From positions 17,443 to 81,442 of the forward strand of contig NZ_CAJHAD010000014.1 of assembly GCF_904846285.1 (NCBI RefSeq): 64,000 nucleotides of DNA. Direction: 5' to 3'. The DNA is from Psychrobacter immobilis (lineage in GTDB: Bacteria; Pseudomonadota; Gammaproteobacteria; Pseudomonadales; Moraxellaceae). Position numbers and translations under genes: made by a program. Positions 36,847 through 45,474 of this stretch are shown in pieces (the first letter of the stretch is position 1; every line of letters starts with the position of its first letter). Below the pieces are notes generated by a model. The model was not told where the DNA came from. It did no database searches and saw only the letters and a list, made by a program, of their open reading frames with translations.

Positions 36847-37761
36847 ATGTCAGACAAACATTATGATGCGTTGCCAAAAGCGCATACCACTTATGCTAAT
36901 ATCGTCAAAAGTTTATTGCCTATTGGTAATAGCGGTAAAATCAGTCGCGATCAATTACCACAAGCGACCTATTACGTAGATGACTTGCACATCGATCAAA
37001 ACAATCTTGATGACTACCGTAAGATTTGTGGTTTCGCTGATAATGGCAAAGTGCCTGCGACGTATTTTTCGGTCTTATCACAGACGTTGCAGATGAATAT
37101 GATGGTCAAAGAGCCGTTCCCATTTGCCATGCTAGGTCTGGTACACGTGGATAATAGCGTGACTCAGTACCGTCCTATCGGTGAGCGTGAAACGGTTGCC
37201 ATGGCAGTGAAGTTTGATAACTTGCGCGACCATGTTCAAGGTCAGCAGTTTGATTTTGTCACCACGGTGAAATCAAACGATGAAGTTATTTGGGAAGGGA
37301 CGTCTACTTATTTATCACGCGGCAAAAAATCCAGCAGCAAAGATAAAAAAAGCACGCCGCGCCCAGTAACGGTTAAACCTACAGTCAATGAAGATGGTGT
37401 ACATAGTATCTTTGAAGTGCCAGAAGATATCGGTCGTCGTTATGCGTTTGTTTCAGGTGACTTTAACCTAATCCATTTACATCCGCTCTCAGCACGCGCG
37501 TTTGGTTTCCCTAAAGCCATTGCTCATGGTATGTGGTCAAAGGCTAAATGTTTGGCTTTGATGGATGAGCTACCAGATGCTTATACGGTTGAGGTATCAT
37601 TTAAGCTGCCTATCTTCTTACCAGCTGAAGTAGAGCTGATTGCAGAACCAGTTGCGCAGCTCAAAAACGCAGAAGACAGCTGTGAGTTTGGCTTATATAG
37701 CGCTAAGAATTATAAGCCGCATCTTGCAGGTGTGATTACATTGCAAGCTGATAATAAGTAG
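36847..37761 (+). CDS. MaoC-family (R)-hydratase, double hot-dog HtdX-like
   Basis: 304 aa. The first half is a divergent hot-dog domain (TYFSVLSQTLQMNMMVKEPFP); the second half carries the MaoC hydratase motif VSGDFNLIHLHPLSARAFGF with the catalytic Asp and His, then IAHGMWSKAKCLALM. The architecture matches mycobacterial HtdX and eukaryotic MFE-2-type hydratases acting on enoyl-CoA. A basic Lys/Ser linker (KKSSSKDKKS) joins the halves. ATG 36847 with AGGATTTATT before it is preferred over the TTG at 36820. It probably works with the FabG4-like reductase and the thiolase. Confidence 0.85.
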   Translation: MSDKHYDALPKAHTTYANIVKSLLPIGNSGKISRDQLPQATYYVDDLHIDQNNLDDYRKICGFADNGKVPATYFSVLSQTLQMNMMVKEPFPFAMLGLVHVDNSVTQYRPIGERETVAMAVKFDNLRDHVQGQQFDFVTTVKSNDEVIWEGTSTYLSRGKKSSSKDKKSTPRPVTVKPTVNEDGVHSIFEVPEDIGRRYAFVSGDFNLIHLHPLSARAFGFPKAIAHGMWSKAKCLALMDELPDAYTVEVSFKLPIFLPAEVELIAEPVAQLKNAEDSCEFGLYSAKNYKPHLAGVITLQADNK

Positions 37762-37810
37762 TATAGGCCATATTTTTTAACATTCATATTTCACGAACAC
37801 ATCACTAATT

Positions 37811-38380
37811 ATGACTTTACATGAAAATGCGATAAGCGCAGCTGAGCCTGATAGTTCAGCTGTGATAGACCAAAGCGCTGCCAATGAGCAAAGCGATGTT
37901 AACGAACAAAATGCTGCAAGTGCTATAGATAACGGTATCAATTTAGCAAGTATCTTTGAGCCTTATTTTCGTCCTGATGAAAATACCATTGTCTGCGGTG
38001 CCCTCGATGAAGCAAAAGTAGCTGCTTTGGCGGCCGCTGGCGTTGAGTTGGTGCTTAACCTGCAACCTGATGACGAGCTAAGTTTTGATGAACGAGCGGC
38101 GGTCGAGGGCGCTGGCATGGCTTACGAGCAGCTACCTATTAGCGGTGCGAATGATTTAAAACAGCTAAAGATATTGGCATTTGATAATATCCTACGTCAG
38201 CATCATGGCAAAAAAATCGTCATGCATTGTGGCTCTGGTAATCGGGCAGGTGCGGCAATCGCGCTGCGTGCCGGCTGGCTACGTGGGCGTAAAATGGATA
38301 CCGCTTTGGAGCGCGGGCGTAGTCATGGTTTGACGAAGCTTGAAGAAGAGGTTCATAATCGTTTATTAGTGCCGCGTTAA
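37811..38380 (+). CDS. Protein tyrosine/dual-specificity phosphatase-like (DUF442-type) protein
   Basis: 189 aa. After a Ser/Asn/Ala/Gln-rich N-terminus (about 45 residues), a domain related to DUF442 contains the P-loop HCGSGNR (His139, Cys140, Arg146), the CX5R signature of cysteine phosphatases. LNLQPDDELSFDERAAVEGAGM is consistent with the beta-lactamase-hydrolase-like TIGR01244 group. The enzyme could dephosphorylate proteins or a small molecule; substrates are unknown. It starts 49 bp after MaoC and could be cotranscribed. Confidence 0.75.
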   Translation: MTLHENAISAAEPDSSAVIDQSAANEQSDVNEQNAASAIDNGINLASIFEPYFRPDENTIVCGALDEAKVAALAAAGVELVLNLQPDDELSFDERAAVEGAGMAYEQLPISGANDLKQLKILAFDNILRQHHGKKIVMHCGSGNRAGAAIALRAGWLRGRKMDTALERGRSHGLTKLEEEVHNRLLVPR

Positions 38381-38420
38381 GCTATCGTCGATTTAATTTA
38401 CACTGATGAGTATGACTCAA

Positions 38421-38450
38421 CAAAAAGGCGACCAATCGGTTGCCTTTTTA
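38421..38450 (+). terminator. Terminator after the phosphatase-like gene
   Basis: AAAAAGGCGACC (38423-38434) pairs with GGTTGCCTTTTT (38438-38449), one G-T pair and a 3-nt loop, then a T-rich end. Confidence 0.78.
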
Positions 38451-38532
38451 TTGAGTAAATTTTATCAGCATGTGGTTTTTAAGTGTACGAACGGTTTTTT
38501 ATAACTCAGATTAAAAATAAAACGAGTAAATA

Positions 38533-40026
38533 ATGATAAAAAATAATGCGCAAGCAAATAATAATAACGTCCATCAAGCAAGTGAACTGAATCAATCAAT
38601 TGCATCTATTAACCCTGAACTTCAACAACGATTACAACAACTGCTAACGGACTTACAGCTTGATGATGCCCCAGCTGGCGGCGCATTGGTGGTTTATCAG
38701 GAGGGACAATGCATTGCCCAAGCCAGTGTGGGAATGGCACGCGCGGATTTATCATGGGGTGCTGATACTTTATCGCTTAATTTTTCCACGGGTAAGGGTA
38801 TATTAGCGACTTTGGTACACGTATTGGTGTCGCAGCAATTACTCAATTATGACCGACCGATTGCTGAGTACTGGCCAGCTTTTGCCGCGCAGGGAAAAGA
38901 GCAGATTACTTTACGTAGCGTGATGTCGCATCAGGCCAATTTGTTTTCGATTCAGAGTATCGATGTCGATCATGAAGCTGTGCTCGATTGGAATATGATG
39001 CTAGAGAAAGTTGCCGCCATGCCGATAACGTCGCCAGAAGAGAGCGATTTATATGATAGCGCTTATAGTGCATTGGTTTATGGTTGGGTCTTGGGTGGCG
39101 TGATAACAGCCGTTACCGATATGTCGTTAGCTGAGGCACTGCGCAATTATTTGACCGAGCCTCTAGGGATTGCAGATAGCTGTTATTTTGGTATACCAGA
39201 AAACAAGGTAAACGATGTTGCGCATCTGGTTAAGTATTTTGAGACAGCAGAGCAGATAGCAGAGCAAGAAGGCGATTTAGCAACAAACCAAGAAAGCAGT
39301 CAACAAGGCAGCCCAAAAAAATCGCAACCGCATCCTCGCCGCAGCAAGCCAGTATTAAGGGCAGACTCTGCCAACACCTTGCACACTTATACCAGTCTAC
39401 CAAGCTATGTTTGTTGGCAAAAAAAAGCGCTAACCAATCAAAAAAGCACAAATGGCAGCACAAACGAAAGCACAAAGTTAGATGAGCTACCAAGTCTAGA
39501 TACGGCAAAAATTAATCGCTTATACTTTAATAATAGTCAGCTCAATCTAAAAAACTATAAATCCGCCCTTATATTAGCCAATAAACAGCCTATTGATTAT
39601 TATGATAAACGGACGTTACAAGCCATTATTCCTGCTGCCAATGGCGTGGCCTCAGCGCAAGCATTAGCGACTATTTATGCCATGCTGGCTAATGGTGGTA
39701 AATGGCGGGGGCAGACACTGATTGATGAGAAAACATTCAATGAGCTATCAACCCCGCAATTTATCGGAATGGATGCAGTGATGCCTGCAAAAATGAATTG
39801 GCGTTTGGGCTATCATCGCAGGTTTAGTCTTTGTGACAGCGAAGGTAGCAATGATAGGGCGCAAGGCTTTGGTCATATGGGCTATAACGGCTCGGTTGCT
39901 TGGTGTGATCCTGCGCGGCAACTGTCATTTGCCTTTATCCATAACTTTGATGTAACGATGCTCAATGACATCCGTCAGTTTGCGCTAACGGAAGCGGTAT
40001 TGGATTTGGTGGATGCTGACAGATAA
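38533..40026 (+). CDS. Serine hydrolase of the beta-lactamase/EstB family
   Basis: 497 aa, no signal peptide, so probably cytoplasmic. The active-site SxxK is STGK at Ser85-Lys88, the second motif is in the YDSAYSALVYG segment (about 178), and the third is HMGYNG near 456. The class C-like fold with SxxK and a Tyr in YxN position suggests an esterase (EstB group) more than a beta-lactamase. Residues about 235-325 form a Gln/Ser/Lys-rich low-complexity insertion that splits the domain and is atypical. Substrate unknown. Confidence 0.8.
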   Translation: MIKNNAQANNNNVHQASELNQSIASINPELQQRLQQLLTDLQLDDAPAGGALVVYQEGQCIAQASVGMARADLSWGADTLSLNFSTGKGILATLVHVLVSQQLLNYDRPIAEYWPAFAAQGKEQITLRSVMSHQANLFSIQSIDVDHEAVLDWNMMLEKVAAMPITSPEESDLYDSAYSALVYGWVLGGVITAVTDMSLAEALRNYLTEPLGIADSCYFGIPENKVNDVAHLVKYFETAEQIAEQEGDLATNQESSQQGSPKKSQPHPRRSKPVLRADSANTLHTYTSLPSYVCWQKKALTNQKSTNGSTNESTKLDELPSLDTAKINRLYFNNSQLNLKNYKSALILANKQPIDYYDKRTLQAIIPAANGVASAQALATIYAMLANGGKWRGQTLIDEKTFNELSTPQFIGMDAVMPAKMNWRLGYHRRFSLCDSEGSNDRAQGFGHMGYNGSVAWCDPARQLSFAFIHNFDVTMLNDIRQFALTEAVLDLVDADR

Positions 40027-40054
40027 GTTTGATTAGCATCATGAGCAATTGATA

Positions 40055-41302
40055 CTAGTGCGACTTATTAGGCGTCATTTTAAGCAGCCTTGTCGCACTT
40101 AAACCATGGATAAAGATTGAGGTTAAAATCACAATGGAGCACACTATCCAAAGTTTAAGGGCATCTTCATTATTAAAAAATCCTTGATTGAGCGCATAAG
40201 ATAAATAATATAAGGTGCCAATACCGCGAATACCGAGGGCAGAAATAGCGTATTTTTCGGTACGTGGAAGATTCAATCCTGATAAAGCTATAAAGCCGCC
40301 AATAGGACGAATCATTAATAAAAAGGTAAAGCTGACGATATAGACGCGCCACGTCAGCTCAACTCCAGCTTGCAAGCCTTGACCTAAGAACATGCCAAAG
40401 ATAACAAGCACTAAGGACATCAGCAAACCTTCTGATTGTTCAGCAAAATCGTGCAACTTATGATGATAGCTGTGTTCACGCTCTGAGCGCCGAAAGGCAA
40501 AGGCGGCGACAAACACCGCAATAAACCCATAGCTATGCACGTATTCTGCCAGTCCATAGGCGAGCAATGTGATGGCAATCACCACATATCCTTGAGAAAT
40601 AGTGGTGTTGTGACTGTATTTTGAAAAGACCAGCTTTGCCAAAACTTTACCAACCACAATGCCAACCACCAAGCCTGCGCCAATTTTCCACAGTACATCA
40701 TGGGTAAACCAAGACCACAGCATCTCACCCGTGAACTGTTGTCCTTCGTTATAAGCTTCCGCTATCTTAATCGCAAGATAAACAAAAGGAAATGCGAGAC
40801 CATCATTCAACCCCGCTTCTGAGGTTAGAGTAAAGCGCGGTGCATCTTCGCCGCCAGTGTTAGGCGGACCAACCTGAATGCTAGAGGCCAGTACAGGGTC
40901 TGTAGGGGCAAGTACAGCACCGAGCAAGATGGCAGCGCCTAACGTCAAACCAAAAGCATAATATCCTAAGACGGCCATTGCAAAAATACCAATCGGCATG
41001 GTAATAAGCAGTAATCGGACGGTCGGTCGCCATAATCGCCATGACAGCTCAGTGTCAATCTTGATACCTGCACCAACTAGCGACACTAATACAACAATCT
41101 CGGTCAGTTTTTCGATAATAAGACCATTATCCATCGGGTTTAAAAAAGATAAACTCGTCCACCAATAACCCATCAGTAAACCAAAACTCACTTGCAACAT
41201 GGGTAATGAGATGGGCGTGCGTTTAAAGATAATAGGAAACAGCGCCCCAAATAAAAAGGCGATGCCGCAGACCAATAAGAATACATTGTAGTTTTCAATC
41301 AT
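40055..41302 (-). CDS. Cation:proton antiporter (CPA1 family)
   Basis: 415 aa, about 11-12 membrane helices through the length. The ion-translocation region is ILLGAVLAPTDPVLASSIQVG (given by its ends) and SEAGLNDGLAFPFVYLAIK, as in NhaP-type Na+/H+ antiporters. It should exchange Na+ or K+ for H+ at the inner membrane. It is transcribed toward the serine hydrolase gene and convergent with it. The cation preference cannot be read from the sequence. Confidence 0.88.
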   Translation of the reverse strand: MIENYNVFLLVCGIAFLFGALFPIIFKRTPISLPMLQVSFGLLMGYWWTSLSFLNPMDNGLIIEKLTEIVVLVSLVGAGIKIDTELSWRLWRPTVRLLLITMPIGIFAMAVLGYYAFGLTLGAAILLGAVLAPTDPVLASSIQVGPPNTGGEDAPRFTLTSEAGLNDGLAFPFVYLAIKIAEAYNEGQQFTGEMLWSWFTHDVLWKIGAGLVVGIVVGKVLAKLVFSKYSHNTTISQGYVVIAITLLAYGLAEYVHSYGFIAVFVAAFAFRRSEREHSYHHKLHDFAEQSEGLLMSLVLVIFGMFLGQGLQAGVELTWRVYIVSFTFLLMIRPIGGFIALSGLNLPRTEKYAISALGIRGIGTLYYLSYALNQGFFNNEDALKLWIVCSIVILTSIFIHGLSATRLLKMTPNKSH

Positions 41303-41442
41303 AAGTTTGCTACACGCTGTTTTATTGGGTTTAGAGGTTTGATATTAGGTGGTGTTTATTAGCCTTTAATAATGGAGATAAATGCTTTTTAATACCGCAA
41401 AAAAACGTTATCAGAATGGCGGCTACGTTGTTTTTTGGTGAA

Positions 41443-41469
41443 AAAAAGCCTGCATAGCGCAGGCTTTGG
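41443..41469 (-). terminator. Terminator of ilvD
   Basis: AAAGCCTGC (41445-41453) pairs with GCAGGCTTT (41459-41467); on the minus strand a run of T follows. It sits about 65 bp after the ilvD stop. Confidence 0.8.
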
Positions 41470-41533
41470 ATAATTCCATAAGATTATTGCTTTAGGAATC
41501 TACTTTTACAGACTTATAAGCAAAGTTTTTGGC

Positions 41534-43444
41534 TTAACGCTCAACTTGGCTAACATCACGGACAGCACCAGTATCGGCACTGGTCGTCATAGCCGCATAA
41601 GCTCGTAGAGCAGGAGAAACGTGACGCTCACGGTTAACTGGTTTCCAAGCATCGCGACCACGTGCTTCCATGGCTTCGCGACGTGCTACCAAATCTGCAT
41701 CACTGACTTGCATATTGATAGTGCGATTTGGGATATCAATATGGATAGTATCGCCTTCTTCAACTAGACCGATAGCACCGCCTTCAGCAGCTTCTGGGCT
41801 GGCATGACCAATAGACAAGCCTGAAGTACCACCAGAGAAACGACCATCAGTTAATAGCGCACACTCTTTACCCAAGCCTTTTGACTTTAGGTAAGTAGTT
41901 GGATAGAGCATTTCTTGCATGCCAGGGCCACCCTTTGGACCCTCATAGCGAATGATGACCACATCACCAGCGACGATATTGTCAGCCAATACAGCAGCTA
42001 CAGCATCATCTTGCGACTCAAAAATACGCGCGCGTCCAGTGAAGACTAAAATGCTGTCATCAACACCAGCGGTTTTGACCACGCAGCCACGTTCTGCGAT
42101 ATTGCCGTATAGTACCGCTAAGCCGCCATCGGTTGAATAGGCATGCTGGGCACTACGGATACAGCCTGACTCACGGTTGACGTCAAGGTTCGGCCATTCT
42201 TTAGACTGCGAGAACGCCTCAGTAGTACGTACGCCACCAGGAGCGGCGATAAATCGTGCACGTGCTTCAAGATTATCAGGATTCATGATGTCCCATTTAT
42301 CGATGGCTTCTTTCATCGTGGCACTATGAATGGTTGGTAAATCTGTGTGCAGCAAACCCGCACGATCAAGCTCGGCCAATAGCGCAAAGACACCACCAGC
42401 ACGATGCACATCTTCCATATGGTATTTTTGTGAAGCGGGAGCGACTTTTGCCAGACAAGGCACACCGCGACTTAGACGGTCGATATCATGCATTTTAAAG
42501 TCGACCTCGGCTTCATTAGCAGCAGCAAGCAGATGCAAAATAGTATTGGTCGAGCCGCCCATAGCGATATCTAGAGTCATGGCATTTTCAAAGGCCGCTT
42601 TAGTAGCGATTGAACGTGGCAATACCGAATCATCATCTTGCTCATAGCGGCGCTTGGCCAACGACACAATCGTACGACCCGCTTCTAAGAACAACTCACG
42701 ACGTAGCGAGTGCGTTGCTAGTAGTGAACCGTTACCGGGTAATGCCAAACCTAGGGCTTCAGTCAAGCAATTCATAGAGTTAGCAGTAAACATACCAGAG
42801 CACGAACCACAAGTCGGACACGCTGAGCTTTCAATAGCTAAGACGTCTTCATCACTGATGCTGTCATCAGCGGCATCCATCATCGCATCGACCAAATCAA
42901 GCTTACGAATCGCATTGCCTTTACTGTCAGTGGTATGGACGTCGCTACCGCCATCGTTATTGTGGCTATGAGCTACGGTGCTGGCAATCACTTTACCTGC
43001 TTCCATCGGGCCGCCTGAAATAAATACCACGGGAATATTAAGGCGCATTGCGGCCATTAGCATACCAGGGGTGATTTTATCGCAGTTAGAAATACACACT
43101 AGGGCATCGGCGCAATGCGCATTGACCATATATTCAACCGAATCTGCAATCAGGTCACGACTCGGTAATGAATACAACATGCCGCTATGACCCATGGCAA
43201 TACCGTCATCGACCGCAATGGTATTAAACTCTTTTGCCACGCCGCCCGCTTTTTCAATCTCACGCGCCACCATTTGCCCCAAGTCTTTTAGATGCACATG
43301 ACCCGGTACAAACTGCGTAAAGGAGTTGGCAATCGCAATAATTGGTTTGCCAAAGTCGCCATCAGTCATGCCGGTTGCGCGCCATAGGGCACGAGCACCT
43401 GCCATATTACGACCGCCAGTAGAAGTTTTTGAGCGATAATCCAT
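41534..43444 (-). CDS. ilvD: Dihydroxy-acid dehydratase
   Basis: 636-aa cytoplasmic Fe-S enzyme of valine/isoleucine synthesis that converts 2,3-dihydroxy acids to 2-oxo acids. The cluster ligands lie in [10 protein letters not shown] (about 122) and [14 protein letters not shown] (about 208); the carbamylated Lys environment and [13 protein letters not shown] are also seen. The C-terminal [15 protein letters not shown] is conserved. Length fits the long (E. coli-like) type. It is monocistronic with its own terminator; no attenuator leader peptide is evident upstream. Confidence 0.97.
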   Translation of the reverse strand: MDYRSKTSTGGRNMAGARALWRATGMTDGDFGKPIIAIANSFTQFVPGHVHLKDLGQMVAREIEKAGGVAKEFNTIAVDDGIAMGHSGMLYSLPSRDLIADSVEYMVNAHCADALVCISNCDKITPGMLMAAMRLNIPVVFISGGPMEAGKVIASTVAHSHNNDGGSDVHTTDSKGNAIRKLDLVDAMMDAADDSISDEDVLAIESSACPTCGSCSGMFTANSMNCLTEALGLALPGNGSLLATHSLRRELFLEAGRTIVSLAKRRYEQDDDSVLPRSIATKAAFENAMTLDIAMGGSTNTILHLLAAANEAEVDFKMHDIDRLSRGVPCLAKVAPASQKYHMEDVHRAGGVFALLAELDRAGLLHTDLPTIHSATMKEAIDKWDIMNPDNLEARARFIAAPGGVRTTEAFSQSKEWPNLDVNRESGCIRSAQHAYSTDGGLAVLYGNIAERGCVVKTAGVDDSILVFTGRARIFESQDDAVAAVLADNIVAGDVVIIRYEGPKGGPGMQEMLYPTTYLKSKGLGKECALLTDGRFSGGTSGLSIGHASPEAAEGGAIGLVEEGDTIHIDIPNRTINMQVSDADLVARREAMEARGRDAWKPVNRERHVSPALRAYAAMTTSADTGAVRDVSQVER

Positions 43445-43623
43445 GTGATATTCCTTACAAATGAGCGAGATTTATGAACGTGTGCAGCATCCGCTGTCAT
43501 ACTGATAGTGTGCTTTTTATGCAATGTGAGTACTAGTGAATAATACTAAGGCGTTACCATACCATTAGATATGGATAACTGAAAATAATTAACCGATAAT
43601 GATAAAGACTTGAGGGTCAATAT

Positions 43624-44433
43624 TTAGGCAATACGTTCTAAGATAGCGGTCTCAAACCAAGGTAAGTCGGCTTTATCGGCTTCAAGTTTAGCGATAACGA
43701 CCAAGGCGTGAGTCGCTGGCAAGAACTGATAGTCAGAGCTGGCATCAATAGTCAGTATTTGCTCATTATTTTCAGCTTGCTCGTCAATACTGATTAACGC
43801 AGGTTTGGCGTTTTTATAAAGGACGTCAATACGACCAAAAAACTGCCACTCTTTAAAGGCGGCAGTAAGCGCATCCGCTTCATTTTTGGTATAGATTTGC
43901 TGGGTGTCTTTGCCCGTATTGGTCCAATGCAGACGTACAGCCAATTGCAGCGCTTCACTGAACACTACCAATGAGCCAATGACTTTGACATGCCAAGGGC
44001 TGGTTATCAGCGCTTTATCGATACCTATCAGTGCGGCAGCCTCATCAGCCGTCATCGGAGTATTAAATTGCGCAAGTAATGACGGTGTTAATGGATAAGT
44101 CTGTTTAATACTGTCATCTAAACTGTCGTAATGATATAAAAAGGGCAGCGGCATATCTTGCGTAATGATTTTTTTGCTGATTTTGCAATTATGAATACGC
44201 CAGCTGATAGCCTTATCGGTCAATGCCTCAGCTAAAATAATGGCATTTGGGTCAAAGGTTTGCGTCCAATTTTGCGCAGCAGTATCTGCTACCTGATCTT
44301 CAAAGCCAACTTGCTCTGTTGCATCCGCTATAGAACCAGACGGCAACGTTGTAGCGTAGGATTCTGAATAAACGGGTTGTGAATAAGTGGTGTTATTATC
44401 TGCTGATTGGGTTGGCAAGGCGGTCAAATCCAT
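43624..44433 (-). CDS. Hypothetical protein
   Basis: 269 aa, not recognised. No signal peptide or membrane helix. The N-terminal 60 residues are Ser/Thr/Gln-rich and probably disordered. The remainder is a folded-looking alpha/beta mix with VIGSLVVFSEALQLAVRLHW and a C-terminal FLPATHALVVIAKLEADKADLPWFETAIL. Its codon use resembles the neighbours. Divergent from the HIT gene and upstream of ilvD on the same strand, but with a 179-bp gap, so probably a separate transcript. Confidence 0.6.
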   Translation of the reverse strand: MDLTALPTQSADNNTTYSQPVYSESYATTLPSGSIADATEQVGFEDQVADTAAQNWTQTFDPNAIILAEALTDKAISWRIHNCKISKKIITQDMPLPFLYHYDSLDDSIKQTYPLTPSLLAQFNTPMTADEAAALIGIDKALITSPWHVKVIGSLVVFSEALQLAVRLHWTNTGKDTQQIYTKNEADALTAAFKEWQFFGRIDVLYKNAKPALISIDEQAENNEQILTIDASSDYQFLPATHALVVIAKLEADKADLPWFETAILERIA

Positions 44434-44690
44434 AAACGTAGGGTGATTGGAATAGAAGGTTAATATAACATTTTAAGCGCACGGCTCGCCAATAAATTAA
44501 TTGTGTCACGTGTAGATTGCTTTATGGTTGAACTGAGACTGCAATTTGAATTTGAATTGGAATGTTAATTTAACAGCCACTTGTACTCAGCTTATATTTC
44601 GTCCACTATATTTGCTGAGCTATTTACCGTTTAATATTGATAACCAATTGATGATAACTAATTACTAATAAACGATTAAGGAATGAAATA

Positions 44691-45128
44691 ATGAGTCAAG
44701 ATAACCAAACTAAATACGACGCTAGCAACATTTTTGCAAAAATGCTTAACGGTGATATTCCTTATCATAAGGTTTTCGAGGACGATAAAACACTGGCCTT
44801 TATGGATATCATGCCGCAAGCAAAGGGTCATGTATTAGTGATTCCTAAGCAGAAAGCGGTTGATTTAGTAGATTTGGAGCCAGAGTATGCCGCCGCTGTA
44901 TTGATGACTGCCAAAAAAGTCATGCAAGCGCAGCGTCAAGTATTCGAGCGTGAAGGCATTATTCAAATGCAGTTAAATGGCTCGCAAGCAGGTCAAACTG
45001 TCTTTCATTACCACGTGCACCTGATTCCATCGAGTATCCATGAGCTTGGTCGTCATGCCGTCACGCAAGCAGATCATGGTGAGCTTGCTGAAATGGCAAA
45101 ACAGTTGGCCGAGGTTATTAATGCTTAG
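44691..45128 (+). CDS. HIT-family nucleotide hydrolase/transferase
   Basis: 145 aa. The histidine triad is in FHYHVHLIPS (near residue 106), preceded by the substrate-binding IMPQAKGHVLVIPKQKAVDL. It resembles the bacterial HinT/Hit group that cleaves adenosine phosphoramidates. Cytoplasmic. A good AAGGAAT ribosome binding site precedes the ATG. A terminator follows at once, so it is monocistronic. Confidence 0.93.
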   Translation: MSQDNQTKYDASNIFAKMLNGDIPYHKVFEDDKTLAFMDIMPQAKGHVLVIPKQKAVDLVDLEPEYAAAVLMTAKKVMQAQRQVFEREGIIQMQLNGSQAGQTVFHYHVHLIPSSIHELGRHAVTQADHGELAEMAKQLAEVINA

Positions 45129-45164
45129 TTTTCTAAGTTAACTATTAATAATGAGAGCATTGAT

Positions 45165-45194
45165 AAAAAGGCAGCTAACAAGTTGCCTTTTTTA
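45165..45194 (+). terminator. Terminator after the HIT gene
   Basis: AAAAAGGCA (45165-45173) pairs with TGCCTTTTT (45184-45192) around a 10-nt loop; T run follows. Confidence 0.75.
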
Positions 45195-45272
45195 TTGCTT
45201 AGTAATAGTCATGTAACAAACGTTAAAATAGTGTTACGAGTGCTAGGTTGCTTTGGGAATTAAGGAAAAATT

Positions 45273-45356
45273 ATGCTAAAAGTTGTTTTCGTCTTAGCAA
45301 TTATACTTATTTGCACTTTTAAATGTATTAAGGTTAAACGAAATATTGTTATATGA
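45273..45356 (+). CDS. Candidate 27-aa hydrophobic small protein
   Basis: ATG 45273 opens 27 codons, ending TGA 45356: a hydrophobic stretch VVFVLAIILICTF followed by a basic tail (KCIKVKRN). AAGGA (45262-45266) lies 6 nt upstream, a good ribosome binding site. The pattern fits a single-pass small membrane protein. It stands in the leader region of betT (119 bp before it), but could equally be a chance frame. Confidence 0.3.
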   Translation: MLKVVFVLAIILICTFKCIKVKRNIVI

Positions 45357-45474
45357 GCTGCTTATAGATGGATTTCTGATAGAAAATGCATTTTGTCCGA
45401 TTCCACAAAACTTAGTATTAAAAACGATACCAACAAAATAATCCGCACAGAAACAATAGTATAAGAATCAGACT

